Shown here one piece after another: positions 14,108 to 23,550 of a stretch of DNA of 64,000 nucleotides. Location: assembly GCA_018241685.1 (NCBI GenBank), contig JAFEDJ010000039.1, forward strand, positions 53,493 through 117,492, given 5' to 3'. The position numbers and the translations under genes are program-made. The notes below the pieces were generated by a model. The model did no database searches. It saw only the letters and a list, made by a program, of their open reading frames with translations, and had not been told where the DNA came from. Position 1 is the stretch's first letter, and every line of letters starts with the position of its first letter. The stretch is from Pseudomonadota bacterium. GTDB lineage: Bacteria > Pseudomonadota > Gammaproteobacteria > Burkholderiales > Rhodocyclaceae.

Positions 14108-15196
14108 TTACTCCTTTTCCAGTTCGCGCACCAGGCGCTCGTTCCAGGCGTGGCGGCTGCCCAGCGCCACGGCCAGCTGGCGGGCGCGGCGATAGTAGAG
14201 GTGGCAGTCCATCTCCCACGTGTAGCCCATGCCGCCGTGAGTCTGGATGTTCTCCTGGGCGGCGTAGCCGAAGGCGTCGGTGGCGGCGATGCGCGCACCG
14301 GCCGCCGCCAGCGCCAGCTCCGGCGCGTCGCAGGACAAGGCCCAGGCGCCGTAGTAGCAATGGGCGCGAGCCATCTCGTTGCGGGTGTAGATGTCGGCCA
14401 GCTTGTGCTTGATGCCCTGGTAGGAGCCGATGGCCCGCCCGAAGGCCTTGCGCTCGCGGGCGTAGCCGGCGGCCATCGCCAGTGCGCTGTCGGCACCGCC
14501 GAGCTGCTCGAAGGCGAGCAGGATCGCCGCCCGGTTGCGCAGCGTGTCGAGCAGCGTCTCTGCGTCGTCCACCGCATCCAGCGCCTCGGCCGGCGTGGCA
14601 TCGAAGGCCAGCGCCGCAAAGCCGCGGCTCGGGTCGATGGTAGCCAGGCGGCGGCGCGCCACGCTGGCATCCAGTTCGGCGACGACCAGCAGCGGCCGGC
14701 CGTCGGGCCCATCGGCCAGCACCACCGCGAAATGGGCCGCCTCGCCGTCCATTACCAGCGGTGCGTTGCCATGCAGCGCCTTGCCGTCGAAGCGCGGCCG
14801 AACCATCGCACTGCCGTCCAGCGGCGCTACCAGCGTGGCGATCTGCCCGTCGGCGACGCGCGGCAGCCAGCGCAGCTGCTGGGCCTCGCCGGCCCCCAGC
14901 AGCAGGGCCTGCACTGCCAGGTACAGCGTCGATGCCAGCGGCACCGGCGCCAGCTGGCGGCCGGCCTCTTCCGCCACCACGCACAGCTCCAGCGCCCCCA
15001 GCCCGTGTCCGCCGCAGCTTTCCGGCAGCATCAGCGTATTCACCGCCATGCCGCCCAGCCCGGACCACACCGCCGCGCTGTGGCTGAGGCCCTGGTCCAT
15101 CACGCGGCGGGCCTCGCTCAGCGGCGACTCATTGACCAGGAACTTGCGCAACTCGTCACGCAACAGCTTCTGGTCGTCGGAAAAATCGAAGTTCAT
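14108..15196 (-). CDS. Acyl-CoA dehydrogenase (smaller partner)
   Basis: A 362-residue member of the same family. It starts MNFDFSDDQKLLRDELRKFL and ends with the C-terminal domain (AQENIQTHGGMGYTWEMDCHLYYRRARQLAVALG). The middle beta domain is less conserved than in the neighbour, as is usual for the second subunit of alpha2beta2-type acyl-CoA dehydrogenases. It is cotranscribed with the larger partner and the upstream SDR. Confidence 0.88.
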   Translation of the reverse strand: MNFDFSDDQKLLRDELRKFLVNESPLSEARRVMDQGLSHSAAVWSGLGGMAVNTLMLPESCGGHGLGALELCVVAEEAGRQLAPVPLASTLYLAVQALLLGAGEAQQLRWLPRVADGQIATLVAPLDGSAMVRPRFDGKALHGNAPLVMDGEAAHFAVVLADGPDGRPLLVVAELDASVARRRLATIDPSRGFAALAFDATPAEALDAVDDAETLLDTLRNRAAILLAFEQLGGADSALAMAAGYARERKAFGRAIGSYQGIKHKLADIYTRNEMARAHCYYGAWALSCDAPELALAAAGARIAATDAFGYAAQENIQTHGGMGYTWEMDCHLYYRRARQLAVALGSRHAWNERLVRELEKE

Positions 15197-15214
15197 CAGC
15201 CTGCCCTCATCCGT

Positions 15215-15979
15215 TCAGATGGTGAAGGAGCCGCCATTGAGCGGCAGCGTCTGGCCGCACATCCAGGAGGCCTCATTTGAAACGAGGTAGCTTACCGCCG
15301 CGCCCACGTCGTCCGGCGTGCCGGCACGGCCGACGGCGGTGGTGGCCTTGGCGATGTCGTCGTAGCCGAAGTTGTTCATCGCGCCGAGGGACACCGCGTT
15401 CACCGTCACCCCCTGGCGGCCCACCTCGTGGGCCAGGTGGCGCATGAAGCCCAGCGCCGCCGCTTTGGCTGCCGCGTAGTTGCTGAGGCCCATGCGGTTG
15501 CCGGCGCGCCAGGATTCGGAGCTGATGATGACGAGGCGGCCGAAACCGCGCGAACACATGCCCGGCAGCACCAGCCGGGTCAGGCCGACGATGGCGCGCA
15601 GGTTGAGGTCCAGCTGGCGCTCGAAGTCCGCGTCCTGCAGGTTATCGAAGCGGGTCAGGGATTCCGGCATGCCCGGCGGAACGCCGGCGTTGTTGACCAG
15701 GATGTCGATCTCGCCGAAGGCCTCGCGGGCGGTGGCGACGATGGCCTCGCGCACCTCCGGCCGGGTGATGTCGCCCGGCGCCGCGCACACCTGGAAGCCC
15801 TCGGCCAGCAGCGTCTCCACCGCCTGCGCGGCCCGCTCGGGGTAATAGTCGTTGACCACCACCCGCGCGCCCTGGCGGGCCAGCGCCCGCACCACGCCAA
15901 GCCCCATGCCCTGCCCCGAACCGGTCACCACGGCGACCCGGCCGGTCAGATCGAACAAGCGTTGATTGTTGTTGCCCAT
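15215..15979 (-). CDS. Short-chain dehydrogenase/reductase
   Basis: A 254-residue NAD(P)-dependent oxidoreductase. The Rossmann motif is TGSGQGMGLG near residue 17, followed by the NNAG motif, catalytic Ser (IISSESW) and YAAAK (NYAAAKAAALGF), and the C-terminal substrate loop ends LPLNGGSFTI. It probably oxidises a 3-hydroxyacyl-CoA, or an alcohol, in the same beta-oxidation-like route as the two dehydrogenases downstream. The ATG at 15979 opens directly onto LFDLTGRVAVVTG; longer upstream frames lack this fit. Confidence 0.88.
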   Translation of the reverse strand: MGNNNQRLFDLTGRVAVVTGSGQGMGLGVVRALARQGARVVVNDYYPERAAQAVETLLAEGFQVCAAPGDITRPEVREAIVATAREAFGEIDILVNNAGVPPGMPESLTRFDNLQDADFERQLDLNLRAIVGLTRLVLPGMCSRGFGRLVIISSESWRAGNRMGLSNYAAAKAAALGFMRHLAHEVGRQGVTVNAVSLGAMNNFGYDDIAKATTAVGRAGTPDDVGAAVSYLVSNEASWMCGQTLPLNGGSFTI

Positions 15980-16208
15980 CGCATTTCCTCGCCTATTGTG
16001 TTGGTGTATGACGATGGTGCGTGAGGCGCGAAAGGGGCGGCATCGTCTATTAGGATTAGACGCGCCGTGGCCAGGAGCCGGACGGCCGCCTCCCCTCCGA
16101 TAAGGCGGACACATGCAGCTGCTGGCCCGACCAGCCGCCGATTGATCGGCGTTCATTTTTTTCGGCGTATAGTTGGTTGCATACGCGCTGGAGAATCTGC
16201 ACACAATC

Positions 16209-19200
16209 ATGACCTTGCCGGGGTTGTTACGTGTACTTCCGATCAGCGGCAATTCGAGGATCGGACGGAGTCTCCTGGCCTTCTGGCTTGGACTGAATGC
16301 GGTCGCCGTGCTCGTTACGGCGGGTGTCCTCCATCAAAGTCGCGAGCAGTACGACAAGCGCGCCGAAATCATCAACGAGAACATCGCCAAAGCCCTCGAC
16401 GAGAGTCTGGCCGTAAGCATCGGCGGCATCCGGCTCAGCCTGAGCACCGTGGTGGACAAGCTGGAAGACGATTTGCGTGTCCACGGAAAACTCGAGCCCC
16501 AGGAAATCAATCGCTTTCTCAAACGGCTGGAGGCCCGGCTCGCGTCAGGCGCGAAGATCCGCATCAGCGATGAAGCCGGCAACGTCATCCTGGGCGACCA
16601 CGTCAGGCTGAAGGAGGTTTCCTGGGCGGATCGGGATTTCTTCTCCCTTTTCCGCAAGGCACCGGACGCGGGCGTCCTCATCGGCAATCCGGTCATCGGG
16701 CGGGTTGCCGGGATGCCGGTGATCCCTGTGGTATTGCGCTACAACCATCCGGGCGGCCGCTTTGCCGGCGTAGTGGCAATTGCCATTCCGGTCCAGTATT
16801 TCTACGAGCAGTTGAGCAAGATCGACTACGGCGCCCACGGGCTTGCCGTGCTGCGCGATGCGCGCCTCGACCTGATTACCCGCTATCCCGTGCTCGACGC
16901 TCCCATCGGACGGCTCGGTGCGCCCATCTACAACAAGACCCTGATGGCGGCGATTGCCTCCGAAAAAAGCCCCGTCACCTACCACACGGACAAGACGGCC
17001 GACGGCGTCGAACGCCTGATCACCTACCGTCGCATGTCGTCCGGCCCTTTCCATCTGATCGTCGGCATGGCCCACGACGATTACCTGCAAGGCTGGCATC
17101 AGCAGGTCTGGCAGATGCTCGCTGCGCTGATCGCCTTTGCCTGCGTTACAAGCTTCTTCACGCTGTTTTCCCGGCGCATGCTCATCGAGTCCCAGCGCGA
17201 AGGGCTGCGTGCCAAGGTGCTGCTGAGGAACGCCAGCGACGGCGTGCATATCCTGAACCGCCAGGGCTGCGTGCTCGAGGCCAGCGACTCCTTCTGCAGG
17301 CTACTCGGATACACCCCCGAGGAAATGCTCGGCATGAGCATCGCACGATGGGATGTCCATGCCAAAGACGGTGCGCAAAGGCGGATCGACGAGCTCTTCC
17401 TTCGCCAGGCGTCCATGGCCTTCGAGATGGAGTACCGGCGCAAGGATGGTATCTGCGTCGATGTGGAAGTGAGCACCCAGCCGCTGCTGATCGACGGGGT
17501 CGAACTGCTCTACGCCTCTTCGCGTGACATTACCGAGCGCAAGCAGGCGGAGCGGGAGCAGCGGCGCCTCAATCGCTCCCTGCGCCTGCTGAGCGACTGC
17601 AATCTGCTGCTGGCCCACACGGCCGACGAACCGACCCTGCTCAACGCGATCTGCCAGCTGATGGTCGCCACCGGCGGCTACATGATGGCGTGGGTCGGAT
17701 TCGCGGAACAGGACGAAGGCAAGTCGGTCCGGCCGGTCGCCGTGTCCGGTCATGAGAACGGCTACCTGAACGGTCTCTACATTTCCTGGGATGAAGCAAG
17801 CCCGTTTCAGGGCCCCACCGGCGTAGCCATCCGGACGGGGCTGACGCAGGTCGTGCAGAATGCCGAGGTCAATCCGGCCCTGGCGCCCTGGCGTGAGGCC
17901 GTGCTGAAACGCGGCTACCAGTCGGTGATTGCGCTCCCCCTGGTCTGCCAGCAAAAGATCATTGGTGCGCTGGCGCTCTATTCCGCCGCGCCCAATGCTT
18001 TTGCCGCGCAGGAAGTGGAGCTGCTCGAAGAAGTCGCCCGGAACCTGGCATTCGGCATCCATAGCCTCCGCACCCAGAAGGAAAGGGATTCGGCCAACGC
18101 CGCGACCAGTGCCAAGAGTGCGTTCCTGGCCAACATGAGCCACGAAATCCGGACCCCGCTCAACGCCATCCTGGGAATGGGGCATCTGCTGATGCGGGAA
18201 GGTGTCACCGAAAAACAGGGCAACCGCCTGAAGACGATCAACGCGGCGGCGGATCACCTGCTGAGTGTCATCAACGACATTCTCGACCTGTCCAAGATCG
18301 AGGCCGGCAAGCTGACGCTGGAAAGAACCGACGTCATGATTGAGGCCCTGCTGGGCAATATCGCGTCCATCATCGCGCCACGGGTGCAGGCCAAGGGGCT
18401 GAGGTTCAGGCTGGACACCGAGAGCCTCCCCAAGCACCTGCTTGGAGACCCAACCCGGCTGAGCCAGGCGCTGCTCAATTACGCCAACAACGCCCTCAAA
18501 TTCACGACGGCCGGCAGCATCACGATACGTACCAGCCTGGTCGAAGAGGATGCGGAATCGGTGCTCCTGCGTTTCGAGGTTCAGGACACAGGAGTGGGTA
18601 TTGCACCGGAGGCCTGCGCACGCCTCTTCGTCGCCTTCGAACAGGCCGACAGTTCGACCACCCGTCAATATGGAGGCACCGGTCTGGGCCTCGCCATCAC
18701 CAGACATCTGGCGGAGTTGATGGGGGGCGAGGTCGGCGTGACGAGCAGCCTCGGGGGCGGCAGCACCTTCTGGTTCACCGCCCGGCTGGAGAAGAGCACC
18801 CAGCCGGATGCCGCCCAGCCCAGGCTGGCCCCCGGCGAGGTCGAGGCCCGGCTGGCCGAAACTTGCAAAGGCAAGACCGCGCTACTGGTGGAGGACGAGC
18901 CGATCAACCGGCTGGTGGTCGTCGACCTCCTCGCCACGACCGGACTGATGGTGGAGACCGCGGACGACGGACAGCAGGCTGTCGAGAAGGCAGAAATGAA
19001 AGCCTACGACCTGATCCTGATGGATATGCAGATGCCACGCATGGACGGTATTGAGGCAACCCGCCGCATCCGCCGGATCCCCGGATGGCAGGACGTCCCC
19101 ATCCTGGCGATGACCGCCAATGCCTTCAGCGAAGACCGCACCAACTGTCTCGACGCCGGCATGAACGACTTCCTGTCGAAGCCGGTGGTGCCGGAGCTGT

Positions 19201-19256
19201 TCTACGCCAAGCTCCTGTTCTGGCTGCAGGAGCCGGACCAGGCCCGCACTTCGTAG
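16209..19256 (+). CDS. Hybrid sensor histidine kinase (dCACHE-PAS-GAF-HisKA-HATPase-REC)
   Basis: A 1015-residue membrane kinase. A first helix (LLAFWLGLNAVAVLVTAGVL) and a second (MLAALIAFACVTSFFTLF, about residue 305) bound a periplasmic dCACHE-like sensor. A PAS domain (DGVHILNRQGCVLEASDSFC) and a GAF domain (residues ~475-630) follow. The phospho-accepting histidine is in NMSHEIRTPLNAI near residue 643. ATP-binding boxes (DTGVGIAPEA, GGTGLGLAI) precede a receiver with aspartate in LILMDMQMPRMDG near 936. The ATG at 16209 is chosen over an upstream TTG. No output partner is adjacent. Confidence 0.9.
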   Translation: MTLPGLLRVLPISGNSRIGRSLLAFWLGLNAVAVLVTAGVLHQSREQYDKRAEIINENIAKALDESLAVSIGGIRLSLSTVVDKLEDDLRVHGKLEPQEINRFLKRLEARLASGAKIRISDEAGNVILGDHVRLKEVSWADRDFFSLFRKAPDAGVLIGNPVIGRVAGMPVIPVVLRYNHPGGRFAGVVAIAIPVQYFYEQLSKIDYGAHGLAVLRDARLDLITRYPVLDAPIGRLGAPIYNKTLMAAIASEKSPVTYHTDKTADGVERLITYRRMSSGPFHLIVGMAHDDYLQGWHQQVWQMLAALIAFACVTSFFTLFSRRMLIESQREGLRAKVLLRNASDGVHILNRQGCVLEASDSFCRLLGYTPEEMLGMSIARWDVHAKDGAQRRIDELFLRQASMAFEMEYRRKDGICVDVEVSTQPLLIDGVELLYASSRDITERKQAEREQRRLNRSLRLLSDCNLLLAHTADEPTLLNAICQLMVATGGYMMAWVGFAEQDEGKSVRPVAVSGHENGYLNGLYISWDEASPFQGPTGVAIRTGLTQVVQNAEVNPALAPWREAVLKRGYQSVIALPLVCQQKIIGALALYSAAPNAFAAQEVELLEEVARNLAFGIHSLRTQKERDSANAATSAKSAFLANMSHEIRTPLNAILGMGHLLMREGVTEKQGNRLKTINAAADHLLSVINDILDLSKIEAGKLTLERTDVMIEALLGNIASIIAPRVQAKGLRFRLDTESLPKHLLGDPTRLSQALLNYANNALKFTTAGSITIRTSLVEEDAESVLLRFEVQDTGVGIAPEACARLFVAFEQADSSTTRQYGGTGLGLAITRHLAELMGGEVGVTSSLGGGSTFWFTARLEKSTQPDAAQPRLAPGEVEARLAETCKGKTALLVEDEPINRLVVVDLLATTGLMVETADDGQQAVEKAEMKAYDLILMDMQMPRMDGIEATRRIRRIPGWQDVPILAMTANAFSEDRTNCLDAGMNDFLSKPVVPELFYAKLLFWLQEPDQARTS

Positions 19257-19291
19257 GGCCCGGGCTCAACACAGGGCTTGGGGGGATGGAC

Positions 19292-19325
19292 TTTGCAGTC
19301 AATTTTGACCAGAATGACTGCCAAA
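19292..19325. promoter_or_regulatory. Inverted repeat operator of the Xre-RES module
   Basis: Near-perfect arms TTTGCAGTCA (19292-19301) and TGACTGCCAAA (19315-19325) with a 13-nt spacer lie 26 bp before the antitoxin start. This fits negative autoregulation by the toxin-antitoxin complex. Confidence 0.55.
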
Positions 19326-19351
19326 TGGCGCTTATGCCGCAGGAGCCACTG

Positions 19352-19804
19352 ATGACGACCGCCAGCCTGAATGTCTCTCCCGTCTCAGCCGTAACGCTGC
19401 TCGGCGGCGAAGGCGTGCTGCACGCCCGGCCCCGGGTCACCATGGACTGGATCCCCTTGGTGCGCCGGGGCCTACCCTCGGCCTGTGTGGACGCGGTGGT
19501 GCGCATCACGCGCATCACGCAGAGCGATCTGGCCCATGCCCTGGCCATCCCCGAACGCACGCTGGCCAGGCGCAAACGCGAAGGCGCCCTGTCCCCCGAA
19601 GAGTCGGCCAAGCTCGTGCGTTTTGCCCGCGTGGTAGAGCGCACCGAGGTCGTCTTCGAGGATGCCGATGGCGCGCTGGACTGGCTCCAGAGCGCCAATG
19701 CAGCGCTGGGCGGCGTCACCCCGCTGTCGCTGCTGGACACCGACATCGGGGCCGACAGCGTCATGGACACCCTCGGGCGCATCGAGCACGGAGTGTTTGC
19801 TTGA
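19352..19804 (+). CDS. Xre/MbcA/ParS-type antitoxin of a RES module
   Basis: A 150-residue antitoxin. It has an Xre-like helical N-terminal domain (IPLVRRGLPSACVDAVVRITRITQSDLAHALAIPERTLARRKREGALSPEES) and a C-terminal DUF2384 toxin-binding domain (VFEDADGALDWLQSANAALGGVTPLSLLDTDIGADSVMDTLGRIEHGVFA). The ATG at 19352 is supported by AGGAG at 19341-19345. It overlaps the toxin gene and follows an inverted-repeat operator. Confidence 0.88.
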   Translation: MTTASLNVSPVSAVTLLGGEGVLHARPRVTMDWIPLVRRGLPSACVDAVVRITRITQSDLAHALAIPERTLARRKREGALSPEESAKLVRFARVVERTEVVFEDADGALDWLQSANAALGGVTPLSLLDTDIGADSVMDTLGRIEHGVFA

Positions 19805-20280
19805 CCCGAACCGTCTGGCGCATCACCACCGCCCGGTTTGCGCAGACGGCATTCAGCGGTGAAGGCGCCCGGCTCTACGGCGGGCGCTGGAATCCGAAAG
19901 GCTGGGAGGTGGTTTACACCGCCGAATCCCCATCCCTTGCCTTGCTCGAGCTGATGGTGCAGGACGGCCCGCTGCGCGCCCATTACGTGCTGATCCCCGC
20001 CCACCTGCCTGCGGACCTGCCGGAAACACGCATCGACGCCAAGCAGCTGCCGGACGACTGGCGCACCATCGGCGCCCGCGACGTCCTGCAGGCCCTGGGG
20101 CAGGCCTGGCTGCAGAGCATGCAAAGCGCGGTTCTGAGCGTTCCCAGCTCGGTGCTTCCGACAGAGCGTAACTACCTGCTCAACCCCCGCCATCGGGATT
20201 TCAGCCGTATCACGGTGGGCGCCCCCCAGTCACTGCAGACCGATACCCGCCTGCTGCGCAATCTTGGCGGGCAGGCGTGA
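19801..20280 (+). CDS. RES-domain toxin (NAD+-depleting)
   Basis: A 159-residue RES toxin starting with TTG that overlaps the antitoxin stop. The hallmark residues are visible: R in WRITTARFAQTAFSGEGARLYGGRWN, E in YTAESPSLALLELMV and S in LSVPSSVLPTERNYLLNPRH. The family degrades NAD+ and causes growth arrest, as in MbcT and Xre-RES systems. The weak TTG start with overlap is consistent with lower toxin than antitoxin synthesis. Confidence 0.88.
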   Translation: MTRTVWRITTARFAQTAFSGEGARLYGGRWNPKGWEVVYTAESPSLALLELMVQDGPLRAHYVLIPAHLPADLPETRIDAKQLPDDWRTIGARDVLQALGQAWLQSMQSAVLSVPSSVLPTERNYLLNPRHRDFSRITVGAPQSLQTDTRLLRNLGGQA

Positions 20281-20420
20281 CCGTCCGTCGCCCCATCGCC
20301 CACCCGCTTGACGAGGCATTGCGCCCGGCCGGAAATCGTCTTTATTTCGTTACATTCTCACGTTGCGGCGCCGCATCCATCGGCGCAAGATTCGCCCGTC
20401 TTCATTTCAGGAGTGTCCCT

Positions 20421-20474
20421 GTGGACAGCCCCGGTAGCCCGTCGTCCATCAACTTGAACGAGCCGGCAAGGTAA
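20421..20474 (+). CDS. Putative mgtL-like leader peptide
   Basis: A 17-codon frame reads MDSPGSPSSINLNEPAR with a GTG start at 20421. AGGAG at 20409-20413 gives a good ribosome binding site seven bases upstream. Its early Asp/Pro alternation resembles the MgtL peptide of Salmonella, in which acidic-proline runs destabilise ribosomes at low Mg2+ and thereby switch on mgtA. The last codons and stop lie within the left arm of the downstream hairpin, so translation would control folding. Homology cannot be shown at this length; the argument is position, composition and geometry. Confidence 0.55.
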   Translation: MDSPGSPSSINLNEPAR

Positions 20475-20521
20475 CCGCAGCGTCACGCCCTGCCGCTACC
20501 TTGCCTGAACAAGGCGGGTAG
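20465..20521 (+). promoter_or_regulatory. Competing hairpins in the mgtA leader
   Basis: GGCAAGGTA (20465-20473) pairs perfectly with TACCTTGCC (20497-20505). The same right arm, extended as CTACCTTGCCT (20496-20506), can instead pair with AGGCGGGTAG (20512-20521). The two structures exclude each other, and the first arm is covered when a ribosome completes the leader peptide. This is the layout of an attenuator upstream of mgtA. A further weak stem (GGAAAG/CTTTCC) lies downstream of it. Confidence 0.6.
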
Positions 20522-20652
20522 TGGCGCCGGAAAGTCGAGTCCTCGGCCTTTCCCCACCGCTTCCCAGTCGTCAGTACCACGCCATGCCCATCGCCGGCAG
20601 GCGTGCTGCCATTCCGCGCTCCTGGAAGGAAGGAACACGGGGGGAGGTTTCC

Positions 20653-23418
20653 ATGCGTCTTACGTTTCTCAAGGAACTCTTTGCGGCCTTCGTCCGCAGC
20701 CGCGGCTTCGGCCGTCATTTCCGCCGTCTCGCGCTGCTCGACAGCCTGTCGCGCACCACGGTCAGCCGCGAAGTCCCGCCGTCCCTCGCCCAGACCCTGG
20801 CGGCGGCGGCCCGCAGCACACCGGACAAGCTGCTCAAGCAGCTCGACAGCCATCCCGACGGCCTCAGCACCGCCCAGGCCGAGCTGATCCGTGCACAGGT
20901 CGGCCTCAATCAGGTCGAGCAGGAAAAGCCGCTGCCCTGGTGGCTGCACCTGTGGCACTGCTACAAGACGCCCTTCGACCTGCTCCTGACCCTGCTGGCC
21001 GTCATTTCCTACGTCACCGAGGACATGAAGGCCACGCTGGTGATCGGCACCATGGTCGTGCTGTCGGTGGCGATCCGCTTCTGGCAGGAACACAAGTCGA
21101 ACATCGCCGCCGACAAGCTGAAGGCGATGGTCAGCAACACCGCCACGGTGATCCGCCGCGACCTCAGCGAGGACGCGGCCGAGGACGCCCGCCGCTACTT
21201 CGACATCCAGCTGCACGTCCACCCGGCCCACCGGGAGGAAGTCCCGATCGCCCAGCTGGTGCCCGGCGACCTGGTCGCCCTGTCGGCCGGCGACATGATT
21301 CCCGGCGACTGCCGCGTGCTGTCGGCCAAGGACCTGTTCGTCAGCCAGGCCGCGATGACCGGCGAATCCCTGCCGGTGGAGAAGTTCGCGCGCCTGCGCG
21401 ACCTGTCGGCAACCAATCCGCTGGAGCTGGACAACATCGTCTTCATGGGCACCAATGTGGTGTCCGGCTCGGCCACCGCGGTGGTCGTCGGCACCGGCGC
21501 GCGCACCTACTTCGGCGCCCTCGCCCAGCGGGTGACCGCCACCGATCGCGCGCCGACCCAGTTCCAGGCCGGCGTCAACAAGGTCGCCTGGCTGCTGATC
21601 CGCTTCATGTTCGTGATGTCGCCGCTGGTGCTGTTCATCAACGGTTTCACCAAGGGTGACTGGACCGAGGCCTTCCTGTTCGCCATGTCCATCGCCGTCG
21701 GCCTGACCCCGGAGATGCTGCCGATGATCGTCACCTCGACCCTCGCCAAGGGCGCGGTGATCCTGTCCCGCCAGAAGGTCATCGTGAAACGTCTGGACGC
21801 GATCCAGAACTTCGGCGCGATGGACGTGCTGTGCACCGACAAGACCGGCACCCTGACCCAGGACAAGATCTTCCTGGCCCGCCACACCGACGTGTGGGGC
21901 GAGGAGTCGGACGACGTGCTGGAAGCGGCCTATCTCAACAGCTACTACCAGACCGGCCTCAAGAACCTTCTCGACGTGGCGGTGCTGGAGCACACCGAGG
22001 TGCACCGGGAACTCAACCCGGCCAGCAACTTCCGCAAGGTGGACGAGATTCCCTTCGACTTCCAGCGCCGCCGCATGTCGGTAGTCGTCGCCGAGCATGA
22101 AGATCATCACCTCTTGATCTGCAAGGGTGCCGTCGAGGAGATCCTGGCAGTGTGCGCCCGGGTCCGCCACGGCGAGGCCGACGAGGCACTGACGCCCGAG
22201 CTGCTGGCCCGCGTGCGGGAAGTGACCGCCGACCTCAACGAGGACGGCCTGCGCGTGGTGGCCGTCGCCGCGCGGGAGCTGCCGCCCAATAAGGAATCCT
22301 ACGGCGTCGCCGACGAGGCCGGCCTGACCCTGATCGGCTACGTGGCCTTCCTCGACCCACCCAAGGAATCCACCGAGCCGGCCCTCAACGCCCTGTTCGC
22401 CCACGGCGTGAAGGTCAAGGTGCTGACCGGCGACAACGAGCTGGTCACCGCCAAGATCTGCCGCGAGGTCGGCCTGCCGACCCAGCAGGTGCTGCTCGGC
22501 TCCGACCTGGAGCGTATGGACGACGCCCAGCTCGCCGAAGCCGTGGAGACCCACGACATCTTCGCCAAGCTCACCCCTGCCCACAAGGAACGGGTCGTCC
22601 GCGTGCTCAAGGGCAACGGCCACGTGGTCGGTTTCATGGGCGACGGCATCAATGACGCGCCGGCCCTGCGCACCGCCGACATCGGCATCTCGGTGGACAC
22701 CGCGGTGGACATCGCCAAGGAAGCCGCCGACATCATCCTGCTCGAAAAGAGCCTGATGGTGCTGGAGGAAGGCGTCGTCGAGGGGCGCAAAACCTTCGCC
22801 AACATGCTCAAGTACATCAAGATGACCGCCAGCTCCAACTTCGGCAACGTCTTCTCGGTGCTCGTGGCGAGCGCCTTCATCCCCTTCCTGCCGATGCTGC
22901 CGATGCACCTGCTGGTGCAGAACCTCCTCTACGACTTCTCGCAGGTGGCGATTCCCTTTGACAACGTGGACGAGGAGCTGGTGCGCGATCCCCAGCGCTG
23001 GAACCCGGCCGACATCGGCCGCTTCATGCTGTTCTTCGGGCCGGTCAGCTCGGTGTTCGACATCACCACCTACCTGGTCATGTGGTTCGTCTACGGCGCC
23101 AACACACCGGAACACCAAACCCTGTTCCAGTCCGGCTGGTTCGTCGAAGGGCTGATGACCCAGACCCTCGTCGTGCACATGATCCGCACCCGCAAGATCC
23201 CCTTCGTGCAAAGCCGTCCCGGCGGCCTGCTGATGATCGCCACCGGCCTGATCATGGCGGTCGGCGTCTTCATCCCGATGGGGCCGGTCGCGCACTACTT
23301 CAAGCTGCAGGCGCTGCCGTGGTCCTACTTCCCCATCCTGGCGGCGATCCTGGCCGGCTACATGGTGCTGACCCAGGCCATGAAGGCCTTCTACAGCCGG
23401 CGCTTCGGCTGGCAATAA
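20653..23418 (+). CDS. mgtA: Magnesium-translocating P-type ATPase MgtA
   Basis: A 921-residue P3B-type pump importing Mg2+. It has TGES near residue 236 (actuator), the phosphorylation motif DKTGTLT at about 396, TGDN in the P domain, GDGINDAPALR near 663 and about ten membrane helices. PEMLPMIV in helix 4 is the P3B/MgtA signature. The ATG at 20653 follows GGGGAGG and opens with an amphipathic basic region, as in MgtA. It is preceded by a ~370-nt leader with a putative mgtL-like peptide and exclusive hairpins. It is transcribed alone. Confidence 0.92.
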   Translation: MRLTFLKELFAAFVRSRGFGRHFRRLALLDSLSRTTVSREVPPSLAQTLAAAARSTPDKLLKQLDSHPDGLSTAQAELIRAQVGLNQVEQEKPLPWWLHLWHCYKTPFDLLLTLLAVISYVTEDMKATLVIGTMVVLSVAIRFWQEHKSNIAADKLKAMVSNTATVIRRDLSEDAAEDARRYFDIQLHVHPAHREEVPIAQLVPGDLVALSAGDMIPGDCRVLSAKDLFVSQAAMTGESLPVEKFARLRDLSATNPLELDNIVFMGTNVVSGSATAVVVGTGARTYFGALAQRVTATDRAPTQFQAGVNKVAWLLIRFMFVMSPLVLFINGFTKGDWTEAFLFAMSIAVGLTPEMLPMIVTSTLAKGAVILSRQKVIVKRLDAIQNFGAMDVLCTDKTGTLTQDKIFLARHTDVWGEESDDVLEAAYLNSYYQTGLKNLLDVAVLEHTEVHRELNPASNFRKVDEIPFDFQRRRMSVVVAEHEDHHLLICKGAVEEILAVCARVRHGEADEALTPELLARVREVTADLNEDGLRVVAVAARELPPNKESYGVADEAGLTLIGYVAFLDPPKESTEPALNALFAHGVKVKVLTGDNELVTAKICREVGLPTQQVLLGSDLERMDDAQLAEAVETHDIFAKLTPAHKERVVRVLKGNGHVVGFMGDGINDAPALRTADIGISVDTAVDIAKEAADIILLEKSLMVLEEGVVEGRKTFANMLKYIKMTASSNFGNVFSVLVASAFIPFLPMLPMHLLVQNLLYDFSQVAIPFDNVDEELVRDPQRWNPADIGRFMLFFGPVSSVFDITTYLVMWFVYGANTPEHQTLFQSGWFVEGLMTQTLVVHMIRTRKIPFVQSRPGGLLMIATGLIMAVGVFIPMGPVAHYFKLQALPWSYFPILAAILAGYMVLTQAMKAFYSRRFGWQ

Positions 23419-23449
23419 CGTATGCATGATCGGCGCAGCGGGCGGCGGT

Positions 23450-23474
23450 CATGCATTCCGGAGAGGAATGCATG
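23450..23474. terminator. Hairpin after mgtA
   Basis: Perfect 10-bp arms CATGCATTCC (23450-23459) and GGAATGCATG (23465-23474) with a 5-nt loop. No T-run follows, so it may only stabilise the mgtA mRNA end. Confidence 0.4.
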
Positions 23475-23550
23475 CTGACCAAAAACTCGGTTGAGTCCAC
23501 GCATCGGCGGTCGTAGGCTCAAGGCCATCCCGATACCCCCTGCCCCAATC

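Noticed and set aside
13204..15280. Long plus-strand frames opposite the acyl-CoA dehydrogenases
   Set aside because: They are mirror frames of well supported genes with no domain features.
20449..23427. 992-codon minus-strand frame opposite mgtA
   Set aside because: Its translation is histidine/glycine/glutamine-rich antisense of a clear P-type ATPase; it is a high-GC artefact.
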